A DNA stretch of 64,000 nucleotides from Gemmatimonadota bacterium (GCA_016194585.1 JACQBG010000030.1:1-64000); one strand, 5' to 3'; positions 49,493 to 61,775 are shown, counted from the first letter of the stretch. Program-made: numbers and translations. Notes: generated by a model from the letters alone, not told the origin.

Positions 49493-50011
49493 ATGCGCAT
49501 CATCCACACCGCCCTCGCCGCCTCGCTGCTCGCCCTCCCGGCCGTCGCCACCGCCCAGAAGGGCGCGGCGCTCGACGACGCCGCCATCGTCGGCATCTTC
49601 GACGCCGCCAACACGTGGGACATCAGCACGGGTTCGTTGGCCAACCGCCAGGGCGCCCGCGCCGACGTGAAGGAGTTCGGCGCGATGCTGGCGCGCGACC
49701 ACAAGGCCGTGCAGCAGCAGGGGCGCGACCTCGCCAAGAAGCTCGGCGTCACGCCGACGCCCGTCGCCGCCGATTTCGCGCTCAAGAAGGACTACGACGC
49801 GACCATGAAGCAGCTCAAGACGCTGCACGGCGCCGCGTTCGACAAGGCGTTCCTCGAGCACGAGGTCGCGTATCACAAGGCGGTGATCGACGCCGTCACG
49901 CACGCGTTCCTGCCAGCCATCAAGAACGGCGAACTCAAGGCGTTCGTCGAGAAGGTGGCGCCGGCCTTCGCGGCGCACGAGGCGGCGGCAGAGAACCTGC
50001 TGAAGAAGTGA
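49493..50011 (+). CDS. DUF4142 periplasmic protein
   Basis: 172 residues with a cleaved signal peptide (MRIIHTALAASLLALP .. ATAQ). An all-alpha, ferritin-like DUF4142 domain with EFGAMLARDHKAVQQQGRDL and HEVAYHKAVIDAV (HxxxxxH pattern). Function not established; often linked with stress. It is divergent from the SufR-like regulator, which may control it. Confidence 0.8.
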   Translation: MRIIHTALAASLLALPAVATAQKGAALDDAAIVGIFDAANTWDISTGSLANRQGARADVKEFGAMLARDHKAVQQQGRDLAKKLGVTPTPVAADFALKKDYDATMKQLKTLHGAAFDKAFLEHEVAYHKAVIDAVTHAFLPAIKNGELKAFVEKVAPAFAAHEAAAENLLKK

Positions 50012-50050
50012 TCCCGCTCCGGCGCGCGCCCAACCCCGGGCGCGCGCCGG

Positions 50051-51418
50051 CTACTTCTTCTTCCCCGGGAGGTTCGCCCCGTTCTGGTGCAGCACGAGTC
50101 CGGTCACCGCGCCGGTGGCATCCTTCGTGAACGTCACCTGGGCGTCGACGACCTTGATGAAGAAGTCGGTCTCCGTCTCGGGCCAGAGCTGCACCTTGTC
50201 CTGTCCGCTCGGCTGCCCCCAGAGGGCGGCGCCATCGCGCGTCACGACGATATGGAACGCCGGCGTGAGTTCGTAGTCGCCCACGTATCGGTCCAGCACC
50301 TCCGGCGCCACGACGATCGCCGTGCGGAGCTTGGGCGGCGTCTGCAGCGGCCGCGACGCGTCGAGCAGGTGGAAGCCGATGTCGTCGACCCCCGTCGACG
50401 TGTTCGAGAGCACGACCACGCCGATGTGTCGCGCTTCGTCGAACCCGGCGAAGGTGCGATAGCCGCCCGTGCCGCCGTTGTGCCACACGACGGTGTGGCC
50501 GTCCGCCGTGCCGATGAGCCAGTTGAGTCCGATCTGCATCTGCCCGGCCGGCCGCCGCGCCTTGTGCGCGTCGTGCATCGCCGCGCCGAGCGGCCGGCTG
50601 GTCGAGTCGAGGTTCGCGGCGAGGTAGGTCAGCATGTCGTTCACCGTCGAGCGCAGCGCTCCGGCGCCGGCGAGCGCGTCGAGGTCCCAGTTCGGCACCA
50701 CCGCCCCGTACGGCTCGTGGCCCGGAGCCAGCCGCCGCCGCATCGCGTCGCTGAGCTGGATGCGCGTGTCGCGCATCCCGAGCGGATCGAGCACGCGCTC
50801 GCGCAGCACGGTCTCGTACGGCTTGCCGGCCTTGAGCGCCAGCGCGTGGCCGAGCAGGCCGACGCCGAGGTTCGAGTATTCGAACTGCACGCCGATGTCG
50901 CGCGGCAACGTGTAGCTGCCGAGGAACGCGTACATCCGGTCGGCGCCGTAATCGGCGTAGGGATTGGCCGGATCGCGCGGCGCGAAGTTGGTGGGCATCC
51001 GCGGCAGCCCCGACGACTGCGTCGACAGGTCGACCAGGGTGATCTGCTTGCCCCCGCGCTCCGGGACGTGCACGGTGGCCGGCAGGAGCTGCGCCACCGG
51101 CTCATCGAGGGTCACCTCGCCCCGGCGCGCCATGTCGGCGAGGAGCGTCGCGGTGAAGGTCTTCGTGATCGAACCGATCTCGAACACCGAATTGCCGTCG
51201 AGCGGTCGCCCGTTCGGGCCCGGGCCGTACGCGACGACGCGGCGGTGCCCGTCGGGATCGATCACGCCGACGACGATGCCGGCGTTCCAGCCGCCGTCCA
51301 CGCGCGACTGGATCATCGCGCGGATCGCCGAATCGGACGCGACCCCGCTCGCCGCGGCCGGCGACTGCGCGAGCGCCGGCGCCGCGCAGAGCGCGGCGAG
51401 CGCGATGAGCCGCCTCAT
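50051..51418 (-). CDS. Secreted serine hydrolase, beta-lactamase/PBP class C family
   Basis: 455 residues with signal peptide MRRLIALAALCAAPALAQ. Catalytic SxxK in GSITKTFTA, the YxN motif in EYSNLGVG, HNGGTGGYRTF as third motif. A C-terminal lipocalin-like extension (about 350-455, VGDYELTPAFHIVV) is usual for esterase or peptidase members. Its ATG overlaps the stop of the small membrane gene, so both are one unit. Confidence 0.9.
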   Translation of the reverse strand: MRRLIALAALCAAPALAQSPAAASGVASDSAIRAMIQSRVDGGWNAGIVVGVIDPDGHRRVVAYGPGPNGRPLDGNSVFEIGSITKTFTATLLADMARRGEVTLDEPVAQLLPATVHVPERGGKQITLVDLSTQSSGLPRMPTNFAPRDPANPYADYGADRMYAFLGSYTLPRDIGVQFEYSNLGVGLLGHALALKAGKPYETVLRERVLDPLGMRDTRIQLSDAMRRRLAPGHEPYGAVVPNWDLDALAGAGALRSTVNDMLTYLAANLDSTSRPLGAAMHDAHKARRPAGQMQIGLNWLIGTADGHTVVWHNGGTGGYRTFAGFDEARHIGVVVLSNTSTGVDDIGFHLLDASRPLQTPPKLRTAIVVAPEVLDRYVGDYELTPAFHIVVTRDGAALWGQPSGQDKVQLWPETETDFFIKVVDAQVTFTKDATGAVTGLVLHQNGANLPGKKK

Positions 51419-51648
51419 CCGCGGATCGGCTGCGGACCGGCGTTCAACTGCCGTGAGAACGCGACGTGCGCGCCGGCGATGATCGCCACGGGGACGAACA
51501 TCGCGATCGCGAGCACCTGATAGCCGAGTCCATCGATGCCGCCGTTCGCCACCGGGCGGAACACGAACAGCAGCAGCACATAGAGCGCGAGCGTCCCGCC
51601 GCCCACCGCCATCGCGCCGAGCGACGCGAGCTTGGCGAACTTCTCCAT
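51415..51648 (-). CDS. Small membrane protein, function unknown
   Basis: 77 residues with two predicted transmembrane helices (about 10-30 and 43-62). No family recognised. Translationally coupled (ATGA) to the downstream serine hydrolase. Confidence 0.65.
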   Translation of the reverse strand: MEKFAKLASLGAMAVGGGTLALYVLLLFVFRPVANGGIDGLGYQVLAIAMFVPVAIIAGAHVAFSRQLNAGPQPIRG

Positions 51649-51769
51649 GAGAAACCTCCGTGATGCCGGGAAATTGCCCGGGCGCGCCTCGGGCGCGCAA
51701 GCAGCACGGGATGGCGCCGCGGGGCGCCGCCGCGACGGCGCCCCGTGGCATCCGGTCGACGCGCCCGCC

Positions 51770-53197
51770 TTACGCGGCCACCGCCGACGTCGCGTCGGCG
51801 CAGAGCGCCGCGGCCTGGAGTCCCTGCACCACCTGGTCGCCGAGCGAGTTCACGTTGAAACCGGCCGCGGGCCCGACCATGCGCACCGGCACGCCGGCGT
51901 CGCGCGCGTCGCCGCGCGCCACGAGCGCGCGCGCCTGGTTCACGAACGACGGCACGGTGAACCCGTGCGCGAGGCGCGCGACGTGATGCAGGCGCACCGA
52001 CGACGGATCCGCGACCATGCCGAGCGTGAGCAACGCGTCCGCGACCTTGCTCGCCGCGAGGTCCCCCTCGGACGGCAGCACGCCGGCCGTGTACTCGAGC
52101 GTCAGCCGCATGCGCCCATTCTCCTCGCCGGCGTTGACGCTCTGGTTCACGAGTCGGAAGGGCAGCGACACGCCGGCCGGGATCATCAGCGTGCCCGTCT
52201 CCGGGCGCCGGCACGACAGACGGTCGATCGTCACGCACGCGACGTCGAGGCGCTCGCGGTCGAGCGGCTCCGGCTCCGACTGCCCCGCCACGCGGCAGAA
52301 CGCCGCGAGTTCGCCCCCCCACACGAGTTCGTGCCCTTCGATGATGACGCCATCCATCGTCACGGCGACGCCGGACACGCTCGGCGCGACGCGCGTGATC
52401 GTGCCGTCGCGCCAGCTCACGAGGGGCGACGTCTCGAGGCGCTGCCGGAGCCGCGCCACGAGCTCGCTCGTCGCGCCGCGCGCGACGACATGGAGCGGCG
52501 TCGCGGCCATCGCCGTGCGATCGCCCTGCAGGCCGCGGCGCACCGTCTCTGGCCAGTACATCGGAGCGGCGACGACGCGCGAATGGCGCGCGAGGCAACG
52601 CGGCGCGCCGTGCAAACCGACGAGCTTGCGGAGCATCGGCGCGATGAAGCGCTCGTGCAACGTACGCCCGTGGTTGGCGAGCGACGCGACCTCGATGTCG
52701 AGCGTGTCCCAGAGACCGCCGTCCTGCTTCTCGCTCGCGTGCAGCATCGACTCGCGGTCGGCGGGCAGGCTGACGAGGTCGGCGGCGATGCGCTCCCGCA
52801 CCGGACCCGGCAGCGCGGCGAGCCCGTGGACGTTCGTGTCGAAGAGGAAGTCGGGGACGACCGTGCCGTCGTGCCAGAGCTCCACCGCGGGGATGCGCGT
52901 GAGCGGCAGCCGGAGATCGCGCTCCACCCACCGGCGAACGAGGTCGCCGAAGCGCGCGCAGTCCGACCGGAGGTCGGGGTCGTACGACGCGAGGTCGCTG
53001 TCGTGCCGCGCGCCGTCGGCGCCGAGCTCGAGCGCGACGAGTCCGCGGTCGAACGGCACGCCGTCGGCGTAGAGGCCGGCGAAGTGCCCACCGGCGTGGG
53101 GGCCCTCGGTGAGCAGCACCACGCGGCGCCCCTGCGACGCGAGGGCATCGGCGGCAACGAGCGACGCGAGGGCGCCGCCGGCAACGATCGTGGTCAT
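51770..53197 (-). CDS. FAD-dependent oxidoreductase, amine-oxidase/mutase-like
   Basis: 475 residues. The N terminus MTTIVAGGALASLVAADALA is a modified GxGxxG Rossmann motif, followed by the acceptor strand VVLLTEGPHAGGHF and GVPFDRGL, the GGH..FDxG pattern of protoporphyrinogen-oxidase and UDP-galactopyranose-mutase-like proteins. The C-terminal FAD block is about AAGFNVNSLGDQVVQGLQAA. Good GGAGG site before the ATG. The nucleotide-sugar dehydratase-like gene lies 118 bases upstream in the same direction, hinting at a sugar role. Confidence 0.75.
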   Translation of the reverse strand: MTTIVAGGALASLVAADALASQGRRVVLLTEGPHAGGHFAGLYADGVPFDRGLVALELGADGARHDSDLASYDPDLRSDCARFGDLVRRWVERDLRLPLTRIPAVELWHDGTVVPDFLFDTNVHGLAALPGPVRERIAADLVSLPADRESMLHASEKQDGGLWDTLDIEVASLANHGRTLHERFIAPMLRKLVGLHGAPRCLARHSRVVAAPMYWPETVRRGLQGDRTAMAATPLHVVARGATSELVARLRQRLETSPLVSWRDGTITRVAPSVSGVAVTMDGVIIEGHELVWGGELAAFCRVAGQSEPEPLDRERLDVACVTIDRLSCRRPETGTLMIPAGVSLPFRLVNQSVNAGEENGRMRLTLEYTAGVLPSEGDLAASKVADALLTLGMVADPSSVRLHHVARLAHGFTVPSFVNQARALVARGDARDAGVPVRMVGPAAGFNVNSLGDQVVQGLQAAALCADATSAVAA

Positions 53198-53315
53198 CCT
53201 TCCTCCAGGAGTGCGGTCATCCATCGAACGGACCGGCGACGGCGCGCCGGAACAGCAGCCATCCCATCGGCACTCGCATCGCCGCGACGGCCGGCGACGC
53301 GGGCGCCACCCATCC

Positions 53316-54407
53316 TCACGCCGCTTCGCCGAGGCCCAACCCGTCGCGCGCATCGGCGTCGGCGAGCACCGTCTCGCACCAGGCGTGGTGACCGAGGTAC
53401 CATCCGACGGTGCGGCGCAGCCCTTCCTCGAACGTCGTCGCCGGCGCCCACCCGAGCGCCGAACGGGCGGCCGAGATGTCGGACGAGCGCCGGCTCTCGC
53501 CGAGCGCCTCGTCGGACACATGTTCGATCAGGCGGACGCGCTCGGGCCGCCCGCCGTGCGGCGCGAAGCGGTCGACGAGGGAACAGATTTCCCGCGCGAC
53601 GTGCAGATCCTGCCGCTCCTCGCCACCGCCGAAGAGGTAGGTCTGGCCGGGAAGCCCGCGACGCCAAGCAGCCACGAGGCCGTCGGCATGGTCGCCGACG
53701 AAGAGCCAGTCGCGCGACTGATCGCCCGCCCCGGTCACGCGCACCGCGTCGTACTGCAGCGCCCGGCGGATCGCCCGGGGGATGAACTGCTCGGGGAACT
53801 GATGGGGCCCGAAGTTCTCCGCGCCGTGGGTGACGATCGCCGGGAATCCGTGCGTCCGGTACCAGCTGCCGGCGAGGAGGCCGGCGGCGGAGCGGCTGGC
53901 GGCGCCCGGCGAACTGGGACGATGCGGCGTCGACGCCGAGAACAGGCCGTGCGCTCCGAGCCCGCCGAACACGTCGTCGCTGGAGACCTGGATGAAGCGG
54001 AACGCATTGCGGCGCGACGCGGGCAGCTCGCTCCAATAGCGAAGGCCTTCGTCGAGCAGCACCGCGGTGCCGACGACGTTCGCGTGGACGAGCCGGAGCG
54101 GATCGCTCGAGCGATCGTCGCGCGTCTCGGCGGCCAGATGGAAGACGACATCGGGGCGGACGCGGCGCAGCAGTTCCGCCACGGCGCGCGCGTCGGTGAC
54201 GTCGCCCTCGACGAAGAGGCAGTTGGCGCCCAGCGATGCCTCGAGCCTCGCGTGGCTCCCCGCGGAGGTCAGCGCATCGAGGACGACGACGCGCACGCCG
54301 TCTCGGCGCAGGCGGCGGACCACCGCGGAACCGACGAAGCCCGCGCCCCCGGTGACGAGGGCGGTGCTGGGACGGCGACGGTCACGAACGAACGGAGACT
54401 CGCGCAT
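53316..54407 (-). CDS. RmlB-like NAD-dependent epimerase/dehydratase, catalytic residues lost
   Basis: 363 residues. Extended SDR fold: NAD-binding ALVTGGAGFVGSAVVRRL, VVFHLAAET and later HGAENFGPHQFPEQFIPRAI and DQSRDWLFVGDHADGL, which are dTDP-glucose 4,6-dehydratase blocks. The YxxxK catalytic pair is replaced: Gly168 and Arg172 in SSPGAASRSAAGLL. The usual TDEVYG is SDDVFG. Normal dehydratase chemistry is therefore unlikely. Start MRESPFVRDRRRPS; an in-frame start at 54458 is possible. Confidence 0.85.
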   Translation of the reverse strand: MRESPFVRDRRRPSTALVTGGAGFVGSAVVRRLRRDGVRVVVLDALTSAGSHARLEASLGANCLFVEGDVTDARAVAELLRRVRPDVVFHLAAETRDDRSSDPLRLVHANVVGTAVLLDEGLRYWSELPASRRNAFRFIQVSSDDVFGGLGAHGLFSASTPHRPSSPGAASRSAAGLLAGSWYRTHGFPAIVTHGAENFGPHQFPEQFIPRAIRRALQYDAVRVTGAGDQSRDWLFVGDHADGLVAAWRRGLPGQTYLFGGGEERQDLHVAREICSLVDRFAPHGGRPERVRLIEHVSDEALGESRRSSDISAARSALGWAPATTFEEGLRRTVGWYLGHHAWCETVLADADARDGLGLGEAA

Positions 54408-54517
54408 GGGCTGTACCGGGTTGGTTTGCCCGGTCAGCAAGTGCGAAAAGCGTGCCACCTGGTCAACGGGTTTCGGACTTAATGCCCGAATGGGGTGGCG
54501 CTTCCTCCGACTTCCGG

Positions 54518-55849
54518 TCAGCCCAGCAGCTCGACCCCGGAGGCCGAGACGCGATGCGAGACGAGCGGGATCGGGGGCGGCGCGCTGTCGCCGATCGTGA
54601 TGGCGGCGTCCAGTGCCGCCCGGCCGGCGGCGGCGCTGGCCGCGTCGCGCGCCTCGATCGTCGCGAGCACCTCACCCCGCTTCACGCGGTCGCCCGGGCG
54701 CGTCGTGATGCGGAAGCCGACGGACGGGTCGATCCGCTCTTCCATCGTGGAGCGCCCGCCCCCCATCGCCGTGATGCCCCGGCCGACCGTGCGCGGCTCG
54801 ATGCGCAGCACGACGCCGTCGCGAGGGGCCGTCCAGGGTTCCCGCACCGGCGGCTGCGGGAGCACGGCAGCCGGCGCGTCGCACACGCGCGGATCGCCGC
54901 CCTGCGCGGCGACGATCTCGCGGAACCGCTCGAGCGCCGCGCCGCTGGCGAGCGCGCCCTCGAGCAGGCCGCGCGCCACGGCGGCGCTCGGCGCGGCGCG
55001 CCCGAGCACCAGCATCTCGGCGCCGAGGCGCAGGGTGAGTTCGCGCAGGTCGGTGGGGCCGCCGTTCTTCAGCGTGGCGATCGACTCTTCGACCTCGTTC
55101 GCGTTGCCGCACGCCTCGCCGAGGGGCGAGTCCATGTTCGTGAGCAGCGCGACGACGGGGCAGTCGTGGCGCGCGCCGAGACCGATCATCGTCGCGGCGA
55201 GCCGCAGGCTGTCGTCGAGCTCAGGGAGGAAGGCGCCGGCGCCGGTCTTCACGTCGAGCACGAGTCCGGTGAGCGACTCGGCGAGCTTCTTGCTCATGAT
55301 GCTCGCGGCGATGAGCGGGATGGCCTCGACGGTGCCGGTGGCGTCGCGCATCGCGTACAGGCGCTTGTCGGCGGGCGCGATCTCACCGGTCTGGCCGATG
55401 AGCGCGCAGCCGAGCCGCTCGACCTGGGCCGCGGCGCGCTCGAGCGTGAGACGCGTGTCGAAACCGGGGATGCTCTCGAGCTTGTCGAGGGTGCCGCCGG
55501 TGTGCCCGAGTCCGCGCCCCGACATCATGGGGACGGCGACGCCGCAGGCGGCGACGAGCGGGGCGAGGATGAGCGAGACCTTGTCGCCGACACCGCCGGT
55601 GGAGTGTTTGTCGACGCGGCCGACGGTGAGGTGACGCAGGTCGAGGGTGCGCCCGCTGTGGAGCATCCCTTCCATCAGGGCGACGGTCTCGTCGTCGTCG
55701 AGGCCGCGGAAGTAGATGGCCATGAGCAGCGCCGACACCTGATAGTCGGCGAGGGCGCCGGCGGCGAGGTCGCGCGTGAAGTCGCGCCACTCCTCGGCGG
55801 TGATGTGACCCCCGTCACGCTTCCGTTCGATGAGGTCGCGGAGTGTCAT
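54518..55849 (-). CDS. Pyrimidine-nucleoside / thymidine phosphorylase
   Basis: 443 residues. Phosphorolysis of pyrimidine nucleosides. Signature GRGLGHTGGTLDKLES and phosphate-site DKHSTGGVGDKVSL, SKKLAESLTGLVLDVKTGAGAF. The length suits the Bacillus Pdp / DeoA group. It is divergent from the TPR gene with only 39 bases between the starts. Confidence 0.93.
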   Translation of the reverse strand: MTLRDLIERKRDGGHITAEEWRDFTRDLAAGALADYQVSALLMAIYFRGLDDDETVALMEGMLHSGRTLDLRHLTVGRVDKHSTGGVGDKVSLILAPLVAACGVAVPMMSGRGLGHTGGTLDKLESIPGFDTRLTLERAAAQVERLGCALIGQTGEIAPADKRLYAMRDATGTVEAIPLIAASIMSKKLAESLTGLVLDVKTGAGAFLPELDDSLRLAATMIGLGARHDCPVVALLTNMDSPLGEACGNANEVEESIATLKNGGPTDLRELTLRLGAEMLVLGRAAPSAAVARGLLEGALASGAALERFREIVAAQGGDPRVCDAPAAVLPQPPVREPWTAPRDGVVLRIEPRTVGRGITAMGGGRSTMEERIDPSVGFRITTRPGDRVKRGEVLATIEARDAASAAAGRAALDAAITIGDSAPPPIPLVSHRVSASGVELLG

Positions 55850-55888
55850 TGACCGGGCGCTCCCGGACGGCCTACGTTGTTCAATCGG

Positions 55889-56673
55889 ATGTCGAAGTCC
55901 CTCTCGAACCTTCTCATCAGAGCCAGTCTGCTGGCGGTGGCGACGGCGTTGCCGCCGGGCGCGGCGACGCTCCGCGCCCAGACCCCGAAGGAGCAGGTCG
56001 CGCTCGGCGACCTCGACTACGGGGAGCGACGCGTGTCCGCGGCGCTCGCCCATTACGGGGCGGCGATCGCCGCGGATCCGAAGAATTACGACGCCCTCTG
56101 CAAAGCGTCACGGACCGAAGCCGACGTTGGCGAGGGGCTGGCGAAGGGCGTCCTTCAGGATAGCGCCTATGCCGCGGCAGTGCGCTTCGCGCGGCAAGCG
56201 ATCGCGGTGGATGCGCGTGATGCGGGGGGGCACTTCGCACTGGCGCGGGCGGCCGGGAGGCAGGCGTTGACGATGGGGGGCATGGGGCGCATCCGGGCGG
56301 CGAAGCTGGTGCGTTCGGAGGCGATGAAGGCGCTCGAGTATGATTCCCTGCACGCCGGGGCGTTGCACGTGCTCGGCGTATGGAACGCGGAGGTGATGAG
56401 GCTGAACGGCTTGTCGCGATCGTTCGCCAGGACCTTCCTCGGCGCCGAGGTGTTCGGGCGCGCGAGTTGGAGCGAGGCGACGCGCCTGCTGGAGCGGTGC
56501 ATCACGCTGGAGCCGGACCGTATCGTGCATCATCTCGATCTCGCGGCCGTATATGCCGACACGCACGAGACAGCGAAGGCGCGCCGGGAGCTCGAGTGGA
56601 TCGCGCGGGCGCCGCTGAAGGACATCAATGACGCGTTGTACAAGCAGCGCGCCGCCGACCGACTGAGGACACT

Positions 56674-56677
<4 letters not shown>
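55889..56677 (+). CDS. Secreted TPR protein, RMD-family-like
   Basis: 262 residues. Signal peptide (MSKSLSNLLIRASLLAVATA .. AQ). Helical repeats with GDLDYGERRVSAALAHYGAA, AVRFARQAIAVDARD, NAEVMRLNGLSRSFARTFLG and DLAAVYADTHETAKAR, the pattern of bacterial regulator-of-microtubule-dynamics-like TPR proteins. A TTG four codons upstream could also start it. Its stop overlaps the next GTG. Confidence 0.75.
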
Positions 56678-59476
<2,799 letters not shown>

Positions 59477-59493
59477 CCCACTCCATCACTCGC

Positions 59494-60051
59494 ATGGCAC
59501 CCGTCGAACTCGCCTCCTCCCAGCTCGTCGCCTTCCCTCGCCTGTCGCTGGCCGCCCTGCGCTCCGCGTTGCTGCGCGACTTCGGCGGCAACTTCGCGGC
59601 GTACCTGCAGGAAGCCGGTTATGCCGGCGGCGCGCCCGTGTTCGAGGCGTTCCGCGCCTGGCTCGCCGCGCAGGGCGCGCCGGCGCCAGAGGCGCTCGAC
59701 GTCGACGCGTTCCAGGCACGCGCGACGGCGTTCTTCGTCGAGACGGGATGGGGAAGCATCGCCATCAGTTCGCTCGACGGCGTCGCCGCGGCCATCGATT
59801 CGCCCGACTGGGCGGAGGCCGACCCGGCCTCGGCGATGCCGTACCCGGCCTGCTACTACAGCATGGGGCTGCTCAGCGACTTCTTCGGCCGCACCGCCGA
59901 CGCGCCGCTCGCCGTGCTCGAAGTGGAGTGCCGCTCGAACGGGCACGACCGGTGCCGCTTCCTCGTGGGCAGTGCCGAGGTGATGGGGAAGATCTACGAA
60001 CGCGTGGCGGCCGGAACGGCCTACGGCGACGCGTTGCGCGAACTGGCGTAG
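59494..60051 (+). CDS. V4R-domain (4-vinyl reductase-like) protein
   Basis: 185 residues. The C-terminal V4R domain has YYSMGLLSDFFGRTADAPLA and VECRSNGHDRCRFLVGSAEV, with the paired Cys typical of this small-ligand/metal-binding fold. The N-terminal part is helical and unassigned. It follows ligA by 17 bases. Confidence 0.8.
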   Translation: MAPVELASSQLVAFPRLSLAALRSALLRDFGGNFAAYLQEAGYAGGAPVFEAFRAWLAAQGAPAPEALDVDAFQARATAFFVETGWGSIAISSLDGVAAAIDSPDWAEADPASAMPYPACYYSMGLLSDFFGRTADAPLAVLEVECRSNGHDRCRFLVGSAEVMGKIYERVAAGTAYGDALRELA

Positions 60052-60054
60052 CGG

Positions 60055-60522
60055 CTAGGGGACGTCGATCGCCGCCGCGGCGGCCAGCGCCGCGTCGGAG
60101 AGATCCGCACGGCCGCCGACGCCCAGCACGATCCGACTGCGGCCGCTCGCGAAGTACCAGTTCACGCGGATGCTGTCCCCCGGCGCGAGCGACAGCTGGC
60201 GCGGCGTGACCGGGCAGATGATGGCCGCCCCCGAGTTCACCCACTGGCCGAGCACGTATTGCTGCTCGACGAGCATCGCCTGCGTCCCGCAGGTCTGCAC
60301 GTAGCTCGCCTGGCCGCCCCGATTGACCACGCGCACGATGGCGAGCGCCTGGTGATCCGCGAGGACTGGCGCGCAGGTGAGCAGGCAGCTGCCCGGGATG
60401 ACGATCGACAGCTCGATCCCGCGCACCGGATGCGCGTCGGGCGACGTGACGTCGAGGATGTGCGAGCACGCGGATGCGCACGCCAGCAGGACGAAGGAGA
60501 GGACGACGGACGAACGGCGCAT
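60055..60522 (-). CDS. Lipoprotein of unknown function
   Basis: 155 residues. Signal with lipobox (ASAC at about 16-19). A small beta-rich domain with four further Cys (SCLLTC, QTC, IICP), probably two disulfides. No family recognised. Convergent with the V4R gene, 3 bases between stops. Confidence 0.6.
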   Translation of the reverse strand: MRRSSVVLSFVLLACASACSHILDVTSPDAHPVRGIELSIVIPGSCLLTCAPVLADHQALAIVRVVNRGGQASYVQTCGTQAMLVEQQYVLGQWVNSGAAIICPVTPRQLSLAPGDSIRVNWYFASGRSRIVLGVGGRADLSDAALAAAAAIDVP

Positions 60523-60599
60523 GCGACGCTCCGGGGGGAAGGCGTTCCTCCCAGCTTTACCCCCCGATCGCCCCGACGGTCACGCCGGCGGGCGTGGCC

Positions 60600-61124
60600 C
60601 TACGGTTCGAGCGACGGCGCGTACTTCGGGTTCGGCGCCAGCTCGCCGTCGACGAGGATCTCCTTGTCCCACGGCAGCACGATCTCGCTCTCGGTCTCGA
60701 GCGCGAAGTAGTCGGGGCGGTACTCTCCCGTCTTGAAGCTGATCGCCGTGCGCACGTCGACCGCGCCGGCGTTGACGATCGCGGCGATGGCGAGCCGGAG
60801 CGTCTGCCCGGAGTCGCATGTCTCGTCGACGATCAGCACCCGCTTGCCGCGCGCCTCATGCGGCGCCGCCCCCATCACGGCCGGGGTCTCGCGCACGACG
60901 TCCGACTGGTAGCGGCGGCTCACGAGGATCGAGTGGAAGGGGCGGCCGAGCATCGCGGCGACCACGGCCCCCGGCACCACCCCCGCTGTGGCGACCCCGA
61001 TCACCAGCTCCGGGTCGAACTCCCTCGAGACGCGCAGGGCAAGGGCGCGGGAGATCTCGCCGAACAGCGGCCAATCGACCTCGAACACTTCCTTCGCCGG
61101 ACGGGCAGGCTGCTTGGTTGCCAT
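60600..61124 (-). CDS. Purine-type phosphoribosyltransferase
   Basis: 174 residues. PRPP-binding motif RVLIVDETCDSGQTLRLA and an N-terminal hood with VIGVATAGVVPGAVVAAMLG. Resembles Gpt/xanthine-type phosphoribosyltransferases; base preference cannot be read. It stands alone, divergent from the TPR-parA run. Confidence 0.82.
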   Translation of the reverse strand: MATKQPARPAKEVFEVDWPLFGEISRALALRVSREFDPELVIGVATAGVVPGAVVAAMLGRPFHSILVSRRYQSDVVRETPAVMGAAPHEARGKRVLIVDETCDSGQTLRLAIAAIVNAGAVDVRTAISFKTGEYRPDYFALETESEIVLPWDKEILVDGELAPNPKYAPSLEP

Positions 61125-61318
61125 TGGGCGCGGGGGTTGGAGAGGTCCGATCCTCCCTCGGAAGCTAGGCGCCGGGCACCCGCCAGGGAACCGCTCGGTT
61201 GCCCCCCCCTCCGTTCGACGGATAGCTTGTGCCGTCGAGGGGGCGCGATGCGTCCTTGTGTGGGGTAAAACACCCCGTGCTCCCCCTCGCCATTCCTCCC
61301 ATCCCGACCGTCCGAGCG

Positions 61319-61774
61319 ATGTCCTGGTTGAGCCGCCTCCTGGGCGGCTGGTCCGAAAGCGACGTCAAGCCGCAGCGCCTCGATTATCTCAACGAGGCGC
61401 TGGTGCTCGAGCGTCAGGGGGACTACGACGCCGCGTTGACGTCGTACCGCCTGGCGCTGCGCGACACGCCCAACGACCTGCGCGTGCTCCAGAACATGGC
61501 GATCGCCTTCTCGCGGACGGGGCGCCTCGACGAGGCGGTGCGTGCCTACCGGCGCTCACTCGAGATCGACCCGACCTTGTCGGGCGCGCACTACGGGCTG
61601 GCGTTCCTGCTCATCAAGCGCGGCGACCCGGACGGCGCGGCGAAGCACCTGCGCGCCTTCCTCGCCCAGCCGCCGTCGGGAGACGAGGCGGAGCGGTGGA
61701 TCCGCCACGCGCAGGCGACGCTCGAACAACTGCAGCATCCCGCCGGCGGGGAACCGCCGGCGCACGAGGGATAG
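61319..61774 (+). CDS. TPR protein upstream of parA
   Basis: 151 residues. Starts MSWLSRLLGGWSESD, a possible amphipathic membrane helix, then three TPR units (residues about 22-125; GDYDAALTSYRLALRDTPND, GRLDEAVRAYRRSLEIDP). parA starts 2 bases after its stop, so the two are likely partners. Confidence 0.8.
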   Translation: MSWLSRLLGGWSESDVKPQRLDYLNEALVLERQGDYDAALTSYRLALRDTPNDLRVLQNMAIAFSRTGRLDEAVRAYRRSLEIDPTLSGAHYGLAFLLIKRGDPDGAAKHLRAFLAQPPSGDEAERWIRHAQATLEQLQHPAGGEPPAHEG

Positions 61775-61775
61775 C

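Noticed and set aside
49403-49493. TTGACT at 49404-49409 as -35 of the DUF4142 gene
   Set aside because: No acceptable -10 box lies 16-18 bases downstream, so the promoter of this gene remains unassigned.
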